Shown in pieces: positions 44,696 to 56,690 of a stretch of 64,000 nucleotides of DNA. The stretch's first letter is position 1; each line of letters begins with the position of its first letter. The stretch is from Pinus tabuliformis. Its lineage: Eukaryota; Streptophyta; Pinopsida; Pinales; Pinaceae. The stretch lies in assembly GCA_031772625.1 (NCBI GenBank), contig CM062819.1:822283503-822347502 (forward strand). The letters are read 5' to 3'. The notes under the pieces were generated by a model, which did no database searches, was not told where the DNA came from, and saw only the letters and a list, made by a program, of their open reading frames with translations. A program made the position numbers and the translations under genes.

Positions 44696-45215
44696 CACAT
44701 CTAAGACATACACCTTCTTGCTCTATTCGGAACTCGGGCATCCTTGTCACCATTTGTCTTGCAATGGGTAGAGCTTTATAATGAAGGTGAGCAAACCTCC
44801 GATGCCATAGTTCGGACTGAAGTGATGTGTCACAAGGCATGACACCCAGTGGAATTCCTTTGACCTGATATAATGAATTGACTCGAAATCCAAGAGTGAA
44901 AGCTTCCCTAAAATTCTTTTTCCATACACGTACCTTGCCATCGATGAAGGTTACCTTGTAGCCTTTGTCCTCCATTTCCGAAACAGATACTAGGTTCTTT
45001 TTGAGATCAGGTACATATATGACTTCTTGCAAATGAATTGTATTACCCTGATTCAATTGAAGAGTGACATTCCCTACACCTTTCACGGGATATTTTCCGT
45101 TGTCCCCAAGAACAATTTCCAGGCTGGTCTCCTTTTCTATCAGAATGGAGAGAGCTTCTTTGTAACCAGTGAAGTGCCTTGAGGCACCACTATCAATAAG
45201 CCAATTTCCCAGTGA
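44696..45215 (-). pseudogene. pol: E1 protease and GAG-pre-integrase segment
   Basis: The minus strand gives NWLIDSGAS (about 45195-45215), GNVTLQLNQGNTIHLQEV and the GAG-pre-integrase motif ELWHRRFAHLHY. The frame is interrupted by H at 44695. The protease frame is offset by one base from gag, and the same offset exists in E2. Confidence 0.85.
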
Positions 45216-46180
45216 GTCTAGGGAGCAGTAGTAGAGATGGCTGCTCGTAGACAGTATTCATCTTGCTTATTGTTAACAACATTAGATTCATACATGGAGT
45301 TTCTTGCCTTCTTGAAGGGTTGTCCTCTTTGTTGATTTCCGACATTTCTTTTACCTCTGCCATTGGACCTGCCATTCCTTTGATTTCCTTGAGAGTGATT
45401 TTGGTCATCGTCATGGTGTGAGTCCCTTTTATTAGGGCACTCCCTCGCATAGTGGCCCATTTTGTTGCAATTGTAACATCGACCTTTTCTTCCACCCTTA
45501 GGTCCGGCCTTTCCTTTGGATTTAGCCTCAGAATTGTTTCTTCTTTTAGCATGAGAAGAAAAGGCAGAGGGATGGCCTTTAAGTGCGGGCATTTCTTGCT
45601 CCTCCATCCTTGTCTCTTCTTGAATACATCTAGCCATCAGTTTTTGAAATCCTGGGATGACATTATTGTTGAGAAGAGTAGTCTTGAATATATACCATTC
45701 AGGTGGCAGTCCTCCAAGAGTTGTGATAGTCATTTTCCTGTCAGGAACTACTTCCCCAATAGATAGGAGATCATTCTTGATCTCGGTGATCCTTAAGAAA
45801 TATGCTTGCATACTCTCATCTTTGCCCTTCTTAATTTCCTTAAGCTTATTTCTAAGGAACAAAACTTGATTTGCATCATTAACTTTAAATAAACTCACTA
45901 GTCTATCGTAGATTTCCTTGGAGGTTGTCAGCTCGGAAACATAGGCCACCAGGCGCTTGTCGATAGAGTCCCGGATGATCTTCCTTGCTTTGACTTCTCC
46001 CTTGGACCACTTGCTTTTGGCAGCAGCGGATGCATTTGATGGAGGCGCAACCATATTGCCTCTCACATGGTTCAACACTTCCTGATCTTCTAAAGTGAGA
46101 TCGAGAGACATCTTCCATCCGTGATAGTCAAACTTGTCATGGAGCTCGTCTTCAGCGGGGAAGAGTGTTGAGGACACCAT
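45216..46180 (-). CDS. gag: Copia gag of E1 (320 aa)
   Basis: It starts at ATG 46180 (MVSSTLFPAEDELHDKFDYHGW). The longer open frame above it has no ATG. The capsid segment is intact (KARKIIRDSIDKRLVAYVSEL; YFLRITEIKNDLLSIGE). It has a complete zinc knuckle, CYNCNKMGHYAREC, followed by an Asn/Gly/Arg-rich tail. It ends AISTTAP then stop, just before protease in another frame. This is the only uninterrupted gag of the array. Confidence 0.85.
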
Positions 46181-46257
46181 GAAGTTTTTTGGATAGCCTT
46201 GCAAACCTTCTCTTTGGTGATTGCTCTTGCTCTTACTTGGGCTTTGTCTTCACCTCA

Positions 46258-46269
46258 TCTCCGATACCA
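46258..46269 (-). other. Primer binding site of E1
   Basis: TGGTATCGGAGA on the minus strand touches the central LTR on its low-coordinate side, one base from the E2 site. Confidence 0.88.
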
Positions 46270-47231
46270 TGTTAAATTATGGTATGTTCTATGCTTAGAG
46301 CAGTTTACTTCTTTTCTTCTTATTAGCCACAGATTAGCAATTACATATACGTTAAGTAAAGTGCAGATAGAACATCAAATGATCAATAGAAAACATGCCA
46401 AGACAAGAGACACAAGATGTGGTGGCTAGCTAGGGACAAACCCCAATGTGGGGAAACCCTTTGATCAAATCTTCTTTTATCTTCAATAGTTCACCAGAGA
46501 GAAATAATACAAAATCAGAATTCTGTAATTTTATATCAACAGTAGCAAACCCTAGATCAGCAAAGTCAAACTTGGTCAAACGAGTTGAAATTGACCTCCA
46601 ATATGCTTGGTCAATTTCCGGTCAAGTAGCCCTCGAACAGTCTGAAGAAACAACCATTGAACAACCCCAAAAACATAGTCAAACTGCTGTTGACTGAAGT
46701 CAACTTGATGCCCAAAACTAGGGCAGTCAATGCTGATCAAACCTGTGGACGGATTGCCTCAATTTTTGTGTCAAAGTCTGCGGCCTGCCTAAGAGAGGCA
46801 GCCACACCAAAACCGCACCCTTGATGAATCAATGCTTGGTCAACGTAGGTGAAAGATACCTTCAGTTGCTTCTGCGTCCTCCTTGCCCTAATGCGTCCTC
46901 CTTCCGACGTGTGAGCTGCTCCTTATATAACCCAAAGCTAAGGAGAGAGAGAGAGAGAAGAATGAGTGAGATGAGATGATGAGAAAATGAATCAACCTCT
47001 CTTGTATTTATATGATCCACTGGGCATGTGTGCCACACATTTAATTGCTGTCCAACGTTGAGAATTTGTCAAGTAACTACAAATAAGTTCATATCTCCAT
47101 AAATACTTGTCGGAATCGGATGATCTTTAGATCAATCCTACACCTCTCGACAAGAGGAATCTAGGAAAAATATCAGCTGCCACAAATGAGGTGACTCACA
47201 TGGAGTTTGGCCCTAGTTGCCAATTTTGACA
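46270..47231 (-). repeat. Central LTR shared by E1 and E2 (962 bp)
   Basis: It starts TGTTAAATTATGG and ends TTTTGACA. The primer site of E1 is on one side and the polypurine tract of E2 on the other, so it serves as 5' LTR for E1 and 3' LTR for E2. TATA box (minus) at 47004-47013. No 5-bp duplication flanks it. Confidence 0.92.
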
Positions 47232-47956
47232 CTCCCTCTCAATTAGGGAGAACTCCATCTGCAATTCGTCTGACCATTGCTACTATCCCAACCCTCAAAT
47301 GCACCGCCCTGCACTGCTTGGCCCTGCTCTGCGCTGCTCGAACTATGAAGAAGAAGAAATGATCGAGGATGTATCATACCATCCTCCACTGACCTGAAGT
47401 CAGTCTCAGAGTGTGTCATACCACTCTCACTGATCCCAGATCAATGGAGGTCATCCTAGCATAGAGAGTACGGTAGATACAACGATGCGTCCATCGATAG
47501 TACTACTAATGGTCCTTAACCCCATTTCCCTACTCATTGATCAAATGAGAGGTACTTCCCATGAGTCCCAAACTGCATGGGTAGGATGCCTCGACAGGAG
47601 AACTAATCATCTTGTCCACAGGAGAACGAATCATCCTATCCAACAGTCACCATAGAGAACTAATCATCCTGGCCCACATGAAAAATAATCATCCTGTCCT
47701 ACAGTCGCCATGGAGAACTAATCATCCGGGCCCACAGGAGAACTAATCATCCCGTCCTACAGTCGCCATGGAGAACTAATCATCCTGGCCCACAGGAGAA
47801 CTAATCATCCTGTCCTACAGTCTCCACGGGGTGTCACAAGGTTGAACCTTTCACCCTGTACATAGTGCACCACCAGGGGATGATGAGTCACCCTGTGGTT
47901 GCATGTCGCTCCAAGAAGTACCTCACACCACCCTGGAGCTCCTAGAGCTCAATACA
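47232..47956 (-). other. Polypurine tract and trailer of E2
   Basis: It has the same layout as the E1 trailer: a purine tract at 47232-47245, non-coding sequence, then tandem repeats at 47596-47830. The uninterrupted GATGCCTCGACAGGAGAAC near 47588 is the empty site for the hAT found in E1. Confidence 0.75.
47596..47830 (-). repeat. Tandem repeats in the E2 trailer, about 57-bp period
   Basis: About four units built on GGAGAACTAATCATCC, homologous to 35738-35970 in E1. Confidence 0.85.
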
Positions 47957-50900
47957 TCATACTTGACCCTCATAAGAGGGTCTCTGAATGACACCAAGTT
48001 GTTCTCGAAAAGTCAAGAATTTGACCTTTCCCACGGGCTTCGTCAAAATGTTTGCGACCTGTTCATCTGTACCGATATGTTGGAGCCTTATTGCTCCCCG
48101 CTGCACCATATCCCGAATATTGTGGTACCTGATATCAATATGCTTGGAGTGATCATGAAATATGGGATTCTCTGATAAACGAATCTCGCTCTGGTTGTCA
48201 CACAGGATCACGGTGGTATCCACTGTAAATCCAAATAGCTCACTGAAGAGCTTTCGCAACCAGATTGCCTCACAAGAGGCCATACTACCAGTAATGTAGT
48301 CTGCCTCGGCGATGCTCAAAGCCACTGACTTCTGCTTCTTGCTCATCTATGATATCGAGGCAGATCCTAAAGAGAAACAACACCTGGAAGTGCTCTTTCG
48401 GACCACCACACTGCTTGCCCAATCAATGTCGGTATATCCATGTAGTCTCACATCTCCGACAGTGTATCTCAACCCATGAGTGATTATGCCACGAAGATAT
48501 CTCAACAGATTCTTGGCACCAATCCAATGTGTGTGGTGAGGCTTAACCATATGTTGACTCAACGTGTTGACTGCAAAGCATATATCCAGACGGGAGTTCA
48601 CCAAGAACATCAATGCTCCGACGAGTTGACGATATTCGGTAACATTTCGTAAAACAGGTCCGGTAGCAATACCGCTTAACTTCTTGGGTAGTCACAGGCT
48701 TGCAGTCCACCATACCGAATCTCACCAATATTTTCACTACTTATTTTCGTTGAGATAGGAAAGTCTCCCCTGGTTTCTGCTAGACCTCCAATCCTAGGAA
48801 ATAGTGCATCAGTCCTAGGTCTTTCATCTCGATCTCAGAAGCCAACTCCCTCTTACATTTGAGAATGAGGGGGTATGCACCTGTTAGAAAGAGATTGTCA
48901 ACGTACAACACCAGTATGAGAGGTTTGTCATCTTCAACCTTAAAGTAAAGGTTAGGGTCGACTTCACTCCTAGTGAATCCCAACTTCATCAGGTAGCTAT
49001 CGATCCTCTCATACCACGCTCGGGGTGCCTGCTTTAGCCCATAAAGGGCTTTCTTCATCCTGCACACGTGAGATTCTCAATCATGAATCTCAAATCCTTC
49101 AGATTGCTCTACATAGACCTCCTCTTTGATTGAACCATGCAAGAACATGGTCTTGACATCCATCTGATGTAGGTTCCATCCTTGCGAAGCAGCAAGGGCT
49201 ATGATCGAGCGGATGGTGGTATATTGGGCAACAGGTGCAAATATCTTGTTCGAAGCCACGGGCTACAAAACGAGCCTTATACTTTTACGCACTTCCATCA
49301 ACTGCATGCTTTATCTTGTAAAGCCATTTTGAAGTGACAACTGCTTTGTCCTGGGGTCTGGGGACCACATCCTAAACATCGCTTTTCATGATGGACTCAT
49401 ATTCTTCAGTGATAGCATCCTTCCATACTTGATGCTTGACAGCTTTTGCGAATGATGAAGGTTCATTTTGGATGATCGTGCTCATGATGGTCAAATATCC
49501 CTGATACCTGGTTGGCGTCTTACTTTCTTGGAAGGTTCCCCTAGGTGCAACGTGCCCTTCAGCATCATCAAGTGTCCCCCTAAGCCATGAAGGCCCCATC
49601 CTAGAAGAGGAAGGCTCTTGTGGAGGGGGATCAATTGGATCCATAGGTTCTTCCACATCGGGCATCTTCTCATCTTCCTTTTCCTTTGGTTCCCTGGTGT
49701 CAGCGTCTTTAGATCCCCTTTGAGTAGGAAGATTGTCAACTTTGCTAAGAGCCATATCTTCGTCAAAGGTAACATCATGGCTAATCTCAATTTGCCTTTG
49801 ACTAACCACATAGATTCTATAGCCCTTAGTGTTTTCGCTATAGCCCACGAAGATTCCTTTCTTTCCAGATGCTCCCAAATTATTCCTCTTCTCCTTCGGC
49901 ACATGAAAATATACCGGACTTCCAAAAATTTTAAAATGAGATACGTCAGGTTTCTTACCAGTGAACACCTCTTCGGGAGTTTTAGAACCCAATGCTTGAT
50001 GAGGGCATCGATTTTGCACATATACGGCGGTATTGGCAGCTTCGACCCATAGAAACTTCAGAAGTCTTTGATCGTGAAGCATAGCACAGACGACTTCCAC
50101 AATCGTATTATTCTTCCTTTCCGCCACACCATTCTGGTCAGGAGTATATGGTGTTGTAGTCTCCCTCTTAATGCCAGCCTCTTTGCAAAAGTCATGGAAC
50201 TCATTGGATTCATACTCAGTCCCATTATCAGTCCTTAAGATCTTGATCTTCTTTTCGGTTTGATTCTCGATCAAGGCTTTGAAGTGACGAAACCAAGTGA
50301 ACACTTCATCCTTCTTTTTCAAGAAGTATATCCAAGTTTTGCGAGAATAATCATCTGTAAAAGTGAGGTAATATAAATATCCTCCCAAAGAGTTCATAGA
50401 CATCATACTAGATATGTCTGAGTGAACCAACTGCAATATATCGGAGGTCTTGCTTTGGCTTGAGGGGAATGGTCCCCTTTTGAGCTTTCCTTCGGCACGT
50501 CTAGGACATACACCTTCTTGCTCTACTCAGAACTCGGGCATCCCTGTTACCATTAGTCTTGCAATGGGTAGAGCTTTATAATGAAGGTGAGCAAACCTCC
50601 GATGCCATAGTTCAGATTGAAGTGATGTGTCACAAGACATGACACCCAGTGGACTTCCTTCGACCTGATATAATGAATCGACTCAAAACCCAAGAGTGAA
50701 AGCTTCCTTAAAATTCTTTTTCCATACACGTACCTTGCCATCGATGAAGGTTACCTTGTAGCCTTTGTCCTCCATTGCTGAAATGAATACTAGGTTCTTT
50801 TTGAGAACAGATACATATAGGACTTCTTGCAAATGAATTGTATTACCCTGATTCAATTGAAGAGTGACATTCCCTACGCCTTTCACGGGATATTTTGCGT

Positions 50901-50990
50901 TGTCCCCAAGGACAATTTTCAGGTTTGTCTCCTTTTCTATCAGATTGGAGAGAGCTTCTTTGTAACCAATGAAGTGCCTTGAGGCACCAC
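47957..50990 (-). pseudogene. pol: E2 protease remnant, integrase, reverse transcriptase, RNase H
   Basis: Protease and GAG-pre-integrase lie at 50990-50500 and integrase at 50436-49600, with HSDISSMM, RTDNGTEYES and GVAERKN. Reverse transcriptase follows but has a small deletion near 49250 and stops at 49077 and 48780. Its active site reads YVDN instead of YVDD, a loss of a catalytic aspartate. RNase H (48613-47957) has GYTDIDWAS, a stop before MSKKQK and an otherwise open end. The stop at 48780 matches the stop at 36945 in E1. Confidence 0.87.
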
Positions 50991-50992
50991 TA

Positions 50993-51979
50993 TCAATAAG
51001 CCAATTTCCTAGCGAGTTTGGGGAGCAGTAGTAGAGACGGCCGCTGGTAGACAGTATTCATCTTGCTTATTGTTAACAACATTAGATTCGTATATGGAGT
51101 TTCTTGCCTCTTGAAGGGTTGTGCTCTTCGTTGATTTCCAACATTTCTTTTACCTCTGCCAATGGACCTGCCATTCCTTTGATTTCCTTGAGAGTGATTT
51201 TGGTCATCGTCATGGTGTGAGTCCCTTTTATTAGGGCACTCCCTCGCATAGTGGCCCATTTTGTTGCAATTGTAACATCGACCTTTTCTTCCAACCTTAG
51301 GTCCGACCTTTCCTTTGGATTTAGCCCCAGAATTGTTTCTTCTTTTAGCATGAGAAGGAAAGGCAGAGGGATGGCCTTTAAGTGCGGGCATTTCTTGCTC
51401 CTCCATCCTTGCCTCTTCTTGAATACATCTAGCCATCAATTCCTGAAATCCTGGGATGACATTATTGTTGAGAAGAGCAGTCCTGAATATATATCATTCA
51501 GGTGGCAGTCCTCCAAGAGTTGTGATAGTCATTTCCCTGTTAGGAACTACTTCCCCAATAGATAGGAGATCATTCTTGATCCCGGTGAAACTTAAGAAAT
51601 ATGCTTGCATACTCTCATCTTTTCCCTTCTTAATTTCCTTAAGCTTATTTCAAAGGAACAATACTTGATTTGCATCATTAACTTTAAATAAACTTACTAG
51701 CCTATTGTAGATTTCCTTTGATGTTGTCAACTCGGAAACATAGGCCACCAGGCGCTTGTCGATAGAGTCCCGAATGAATATCCTTGCTTTGACTTCTCCC
51801 TTGGACCACTTGCTTTTGGTAGCAGCGAATGCATTTGATGGAGGTGCAAAAATATTGCCTCTCACATGGTCCAACACTTCCTGATCTTCTAAAGTAAGAT
51901 CGAGAAACATCTTCCACCCGTGATAGTCAGACTTCTCACGGAGCTTGTCTTCGGCGGGGAAGAGTGTTGAGGACCCCAT
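50993..51979 (-). pseudogene. gag: Copia gag of E2, broken
   Basis: It starts at ATG 51979 (MGSSTLFPAEDKL). A stop lies at about 51650 (VLFL-stop-NKLKEIK, arginine in E1), and a frameshift follows the zinc knuckle near 51110. The knuckle itself (CYNCNKMGHYAREC) is complete. It is highly similar to E1 gag throughout. Confidence 0.85.
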
Positions 51980-52062
51980 GAAGTTTTTAGGATAGCCTTG
52001 CCAACCTTCTCTTCGGTGATTGCTCTTGCTCTTGCTTTTGCTTGGGCTTTGTCTTCACCTCA

Positions 52063-52074
52063 GCTCCGATACCA
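52063..52074 (-). other. Primer binding site of E2
   Basis: TGGTATCGGAGC on the minus strand, adjoining the outer 5' LTR. Confidence 0.92.
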
Positions 52075-53016
52075 TGTTAAATTATGGTATGTTCTATGCT
52101 TAGCGCAATTTACTTCTTTTCTTCTTATTAGCCACAGATTAGCAATCACATATACGTTAAGTAAAGTGCGGATAGAACATTAAACGATCAACAAAAAACA
52201 AGCCAAGACAAGAGACACAAGATGTGGCGGCTAGCCAGTGACAAACCCCAATGCGGGGAAACCCTTTGATCAAATCTTCTTTTATCTTCAATAGTTCAGC
52301 AGAGAGAAATAGTACCAAATTAGAATTCTATAATTTTATATCAGCAGCAACAAACCCTAGATCAACAAAGTCACACTTGGTCAAACGAGTTGAAATTGAC
52401 CTCTAATATGCTTGGTCAATTTCCGGTCAACTAGTCGTCGAACAGTTTGAAGAAACAACCCTTGAACAGCCCCAAAAACACAGTCAAATTGTTGTTGGTT
52501 GAAGTCAACTTGCTGTCCAAAACTAGGGTAGTCAACGCTGGTCAAACCTGTGGACGGATTGCCTCGATTTTTTGTGCCAAAATCTGCGGTCTGCCTAGAG
52601 AGGCAGCCACACCAAAACCGCACCCTTGATGAGTGAACGCTTGGTCAACGCAGGGGAAAGATACCTTCAGCTGCTTCTGCGTCCTCCTTCTTCCCACGTG
52701 TGAGCTGCTCCTTGTATAACCCAAAGCTAAGGAGGGAGAGAGAAGAATGAGTGAGATGAGATGATGAGAAAATGAATCAACCTCTCTTGTATTTATATGA
52801 TCCATTGGGCATGTGTGCCACACATTTAGCTGTTGGCCAACCTTGACAATTTGTCAAGTAAATACAAATAAATTCATATCTCCATAAATACTTGTCGGAA
52901 TCGGATGATCTTTAGATCAATCCTACACCTCTCGACAAGAGGAATCTAGGAAAAATATCAGCTACCATAAATGAGGTGATCCACGTGGAGTTTGGCCCTA
53001 GTTGCAGATTTTAACA
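52075..53016 (-). repeat. Outer 5' LTR of the array (942 bp)
   Basis: It starts TGTTAAATTATGG and ends TTTTAACA, followed by ATAAG, which matches the five bases before 33206. TATA box (minus) at 52789-52798. Confidence 0.92.
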
Positions 53017-53021
53017 ATAAG

Positions 53022-53375
53022 GTCTACCAGTTGTGCCACCTACAAGAGTCAGAGACCAAGATGTAACTCATTTTTTGTTGCCGCATATATATGAGATCTG
53101 AGGATGATACCATTGCCTATATTGAGAGTCCAGAAAATCCCTCTCTACCTTCTTCCAGTATCTTGATCATTGATGCCTATCCCTCTTCATCAGGGATATA
53201 TTTAGACACAAACCTTAGATCCTACATACCCCGCCTCACTCAGGGATTATTCAGACGATCACATCATACTTTTAGGTTGTTTTGGTTGATCAGAGCAACA
53301 TGCGATGAGCTGAGTTCTAGGGTATTTCAATAGTAGAGCATGGGACTTGGGTCTCCCCTCAGCCCCTCCCTTTGG
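53022..53375. other. Unidentified DNA, right flank of the array
   Basis: This continues the target of the array insertion. One plus-strand open frame (53091-53333) shows no recognisable motif. The minus-strand phrase GTGGCACAACTGGTAGACC (53024-53042) resembles a tRNA A-box and could be a SINE remnant cut by the array. Confidence 0.35.
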
Positions 53376-54387
53376 TGTTAGAAAATCAGAAAGGCAGAAA
53401 GATTTTCTTATACTTGATAATCACTTGTGATGTTCTTGACTTCTTATTAGGTTTCTTTATATCTTCTTTCTTTTAGTTCATCAAGCAATTACCAAAGCAT
53501 TAACACATAAAACAATGGAAACCACATGTAGGCTCACAGTCAGGGAAAAACCCAGTCAGTTATTCTTCCTTCAATAGTTTTCCGGAGATATTCCAAGACT
53601 CTAGACCTTGACACAAACTTTCCTCCACACCAAGTCAGCCTTCCTCTACTCTTGCAGATGATCCTACTTGACCTAGCAGCAACAACAATAATGATAGCAC
53701 TTTCTTCGACCCAACAACTTTGACCTTGCCTTGGAGACTTCAATCTTTACTGGAATACTTCGATCTTCTCTTAGAGACTTCGATCTTGGTCCAATACAAC
53801 TTCTAGAGGCAACAACAACTTCACCTCTACTTTGTTCTAACAACAACAACTTCGATCTTCCAAACCAGGGCACGAGAGAGAGAGATAGAAGCACCAAAAT
53901 TTTGATTTTCCTCTTCTCCTTCTCCTAGACCAAACTCTCGCTCCTTTTGCCTTCCTTCCTCTATTTCGCACTTTTCCCCAACTTCAAGAGATATCGAACT
54001 TGGTTGTGAGTTGATGCTTCAAATGGAATTCAATTTGCTTCATTTATAGTCCTTTGGTGAGGTCGAATAGCCCTCTTTGAGGCCAACTTGATCATCTTAA
54101 GGCTGACTTGGCGTGGAGGCTACATAATTCATATTTGACTCAATACTTAACCTTTTTACATGATTCAAAAGCCCAAGAAGGGTCTCTTTAAAAGTACATT
54201 GACTTTATTAACTTAAAATAAATACTAGAAGTCCTCGATGGGGACTTTGACCTAAAACATGATGACCAAGCATGAAACCATGTTTTAATAATAATAATAA
54301 TTCTTTTTCTTTATTCTTTTGACAAGTACATTACATGATGACTCAAATACATTTAATGAAAACTGAGCCTAATTACATTTTCGAACA
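53376..54387 (-). repeat. 3' LTR of copia-like element J (1012 bp)
   Basis: It starts TGTTAGAAAATC and ends TTCGAACA, followed by the minus-strand purine tract TAAGAGGGAG (54388-54397). A TATA box (minus, CTATAAATG) lies at 54041-54050. It shares the phrase agggaaaaaccca with the other LTRs. No partner LTR is visible. Confidence 0.7.
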
Positions 54388-56690
54388 CTCCCTCTTAACT
54401 AGTGAGGTATTCATTATATACAAGTACAAGGAAGATCTCAACTATATGAACCATGAAGAACTTTAGGCACTGCAATGCCATGGATTAGGTTCCTGACCAG
54501 GGCAAACTATCCATTGGTCTCTCAACAGTTTATGCACCGCAATGCCATGGATTAGATTCCTGACCAGGGTAATCTATCCAAGTGGGACTAAGATGGACTC
54601 AAGCTTTCAGCCTCTATAGGTACCATCAGGGTTACTTGCTAACCATCAACCCAAGGATCCAAGTGTGTATCAAAAACAGAGCTCTACAGTCAACACCACT
54701 TTCCGACTTTGGGACCTAGACATCAACACAAAGTGTTGGCCAGATGTCCTCCCAGGAAATGCTTCACTCACAAAGCCTCCCCTTGATCCAACAGATCAAG
54801 AAAAAGAAATCTCTCCCGATCAAACTGATCGGTAGCCAACATGCTATCAAAACCTTCAAGAGATTTAAACACAACCTCAATCAATAATATGCTTTCACAT
54901 ATTCATAAATAAACACAAACCTTCGAGGTTTTCTTGATGTTTCTTCTCAACATGGTAGGCCTATCAACCGAATCTTTCCTTTTCAACTTCACATACAACA
55001 ACATATCCTTCAAACTTCATCCTCCAATCAAAACTATGCTCTCCCTCTCAACTAGGGAGATTTTCTATATCCATACTCCTTAAGCTCAGGGAAATCTCTT
55101 CTATTCGGGCTCCCTCTTAACCTAGGGAGATTGACTTCTCCTTTTCGTCATCAGAGAATCTTTCATGGCTTCTATCCTTCTTATTAGAGTTTATCATTAC
55201 CATTCACATCATACTTATTACATCAACATTTCTTTCGATCATCTTCATCATCTATAAGATTCTGTACCTGCACAACTTAGATTAGTACAATCAAAAAACT
55301 ATAGAAGCATGAAGTTATCCATATCAGAGTCTTGTAATAACAGAAGTATTTACAAACATATTTAGCAAGAGACTATGCTTCAACACTTCAACTTCTTGCC
55401 TAGGTTTTGTTACAAACCCTAAATCACATCCACAACTCATCAAGATATCAAACTTATTATATCTAGGGATTCAATGACATGACATGATCTATCATATAGC
55501 AAACCCTAGACACAAATCAGATTAATACATCTAACAACTTTTAAATTTCATATGTTAGACTTCCTACTATGTAAACCCTAGATTTTATACATGAGCTCCA
55601 ACAATCGAAACCAATCACAACTTAATCAACATCATGACTAGCATCTACTAGAGTTTGATGTAAACCCTATATTTACAAAACAACACCATCCTAGAACATT
55701 AAACTTTGACTAGAGCTTGTCTCCAAACCCTAGGACACATGATCATTAACACTTAGGTCAACACATATCTAGGAATTAATCAACATATCATCAACACATC
55801 ATATGTTAGGCAATATTAATATGTTAGACATGTACCAACCTAGAACAGGCTAGGGTTTCAATCAAATGAACACATACCTAGGGTTTCATTCCTAGGACTC
55901 TAATAAGGGATTTGCTTATAGACCTAACCAAACCCTAGGGTTTCAAAACCCTACTTTACCAAAATATCAAAGGTTTGAGGTTTTAGACAACATCATTCAA
56001 CCCTAACAAGTTAGGGTTTTCATGATTACAACAAAACCCCAAACATGACATCATTAATATATCAAACATAATAGCAATTTCTTTAGATTCCATCAATAAC
56101 CCTAAGTATATTAAAGTTTCATTCATTTTCAACATACCCTTAGGTTAGGGTTTTCCAAAGAACCTATCTAGGGTTGTATAAGATCAATTAAGAATATGAG
56201 GAGGGTAGATTTATCAAGTGATGGATCACCCAAAACAAGAATCATTAAGATTCAATATAGGTAGACATAACAATTTTAGTAATATATTGTCAAATGAATA
56301 AACATTTATTATAAAGAAATTAATGTTTTGTAGTTTTGAGGCATACCTTTGTTTCTTGACAAACCTTGTCTTGGGAGGCTCTCTTTCATACTCCTTGAGG
56401 ATATAACAGATGTTTCCCTAATCAAGACAATAGAGGGAGAATGGTGATTAGTATTTAATATAATCAAAACTTGGATAAGTACATGAAACCAATAATTGAA
56501 AGGAAATGAGATACTTCTCTTTGGGAGATGTTGACGGCTCCCTCCAAAGCTTTAGGGATACCTATAAACTTATAAAAACAAAAGAAAATGTCTTTTCCAA
56601 AAATATGTTAAAAACCTATAAATTCTAAATATAAAAAATACAAAATAAAATATCTAATACTAGAAGCAAAGGACTTAGTAGTGTAAGTCC
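54388..56690 (-). other. Purine tract and non-coding internal region of J
   Basis: No coding frame is found. Near 54465-54580 the phrase GCA(C/T)GCAATGCCATGGATTAG-like recurs with CCTGACCAGGG. Extra CTCCCTCTCAACTAGGGAGA-like purine tracts appear near 55040 and 55110. From 55420 to 56170 the DNA is AT-rich with many scattered AACCCTAG words, not in register. It may be a non-coding (LARD-like) element or trailer plus older DNA. Confidence 0.45.

Larger units (their letters stand above)
33206..53016 (-). mobile_element. Copia tandem array E1-E2: LTR-int1-LTR-int2-LTR in one 5-bp target duplication
   Basis: Three related LTRs (33206-34146, 46270-47231, 52075-53016) alternate with two related internal regions, all on the minus strand. 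The middle LTR has a primer site on its low side, serving internal 1, and a polypurine tract on its high side, serving internal 2. The whole array is bounded by ATAAG (33201-33205 and 53017-53021). This is what unequal recombination between the LTRs of one inserted element would produce. Internal 1 also contains a hAT (34511-35729) and copia H (38706-44690). Confidence 0.9.

Noticed and set aside
55420..56170. Possible interstitial telomere repeat (AACCCTAG words)
   Set aside because: Words are scattered in AT-rich DNA, not in tandem register, and the plant telomere unit is AAACCCT.
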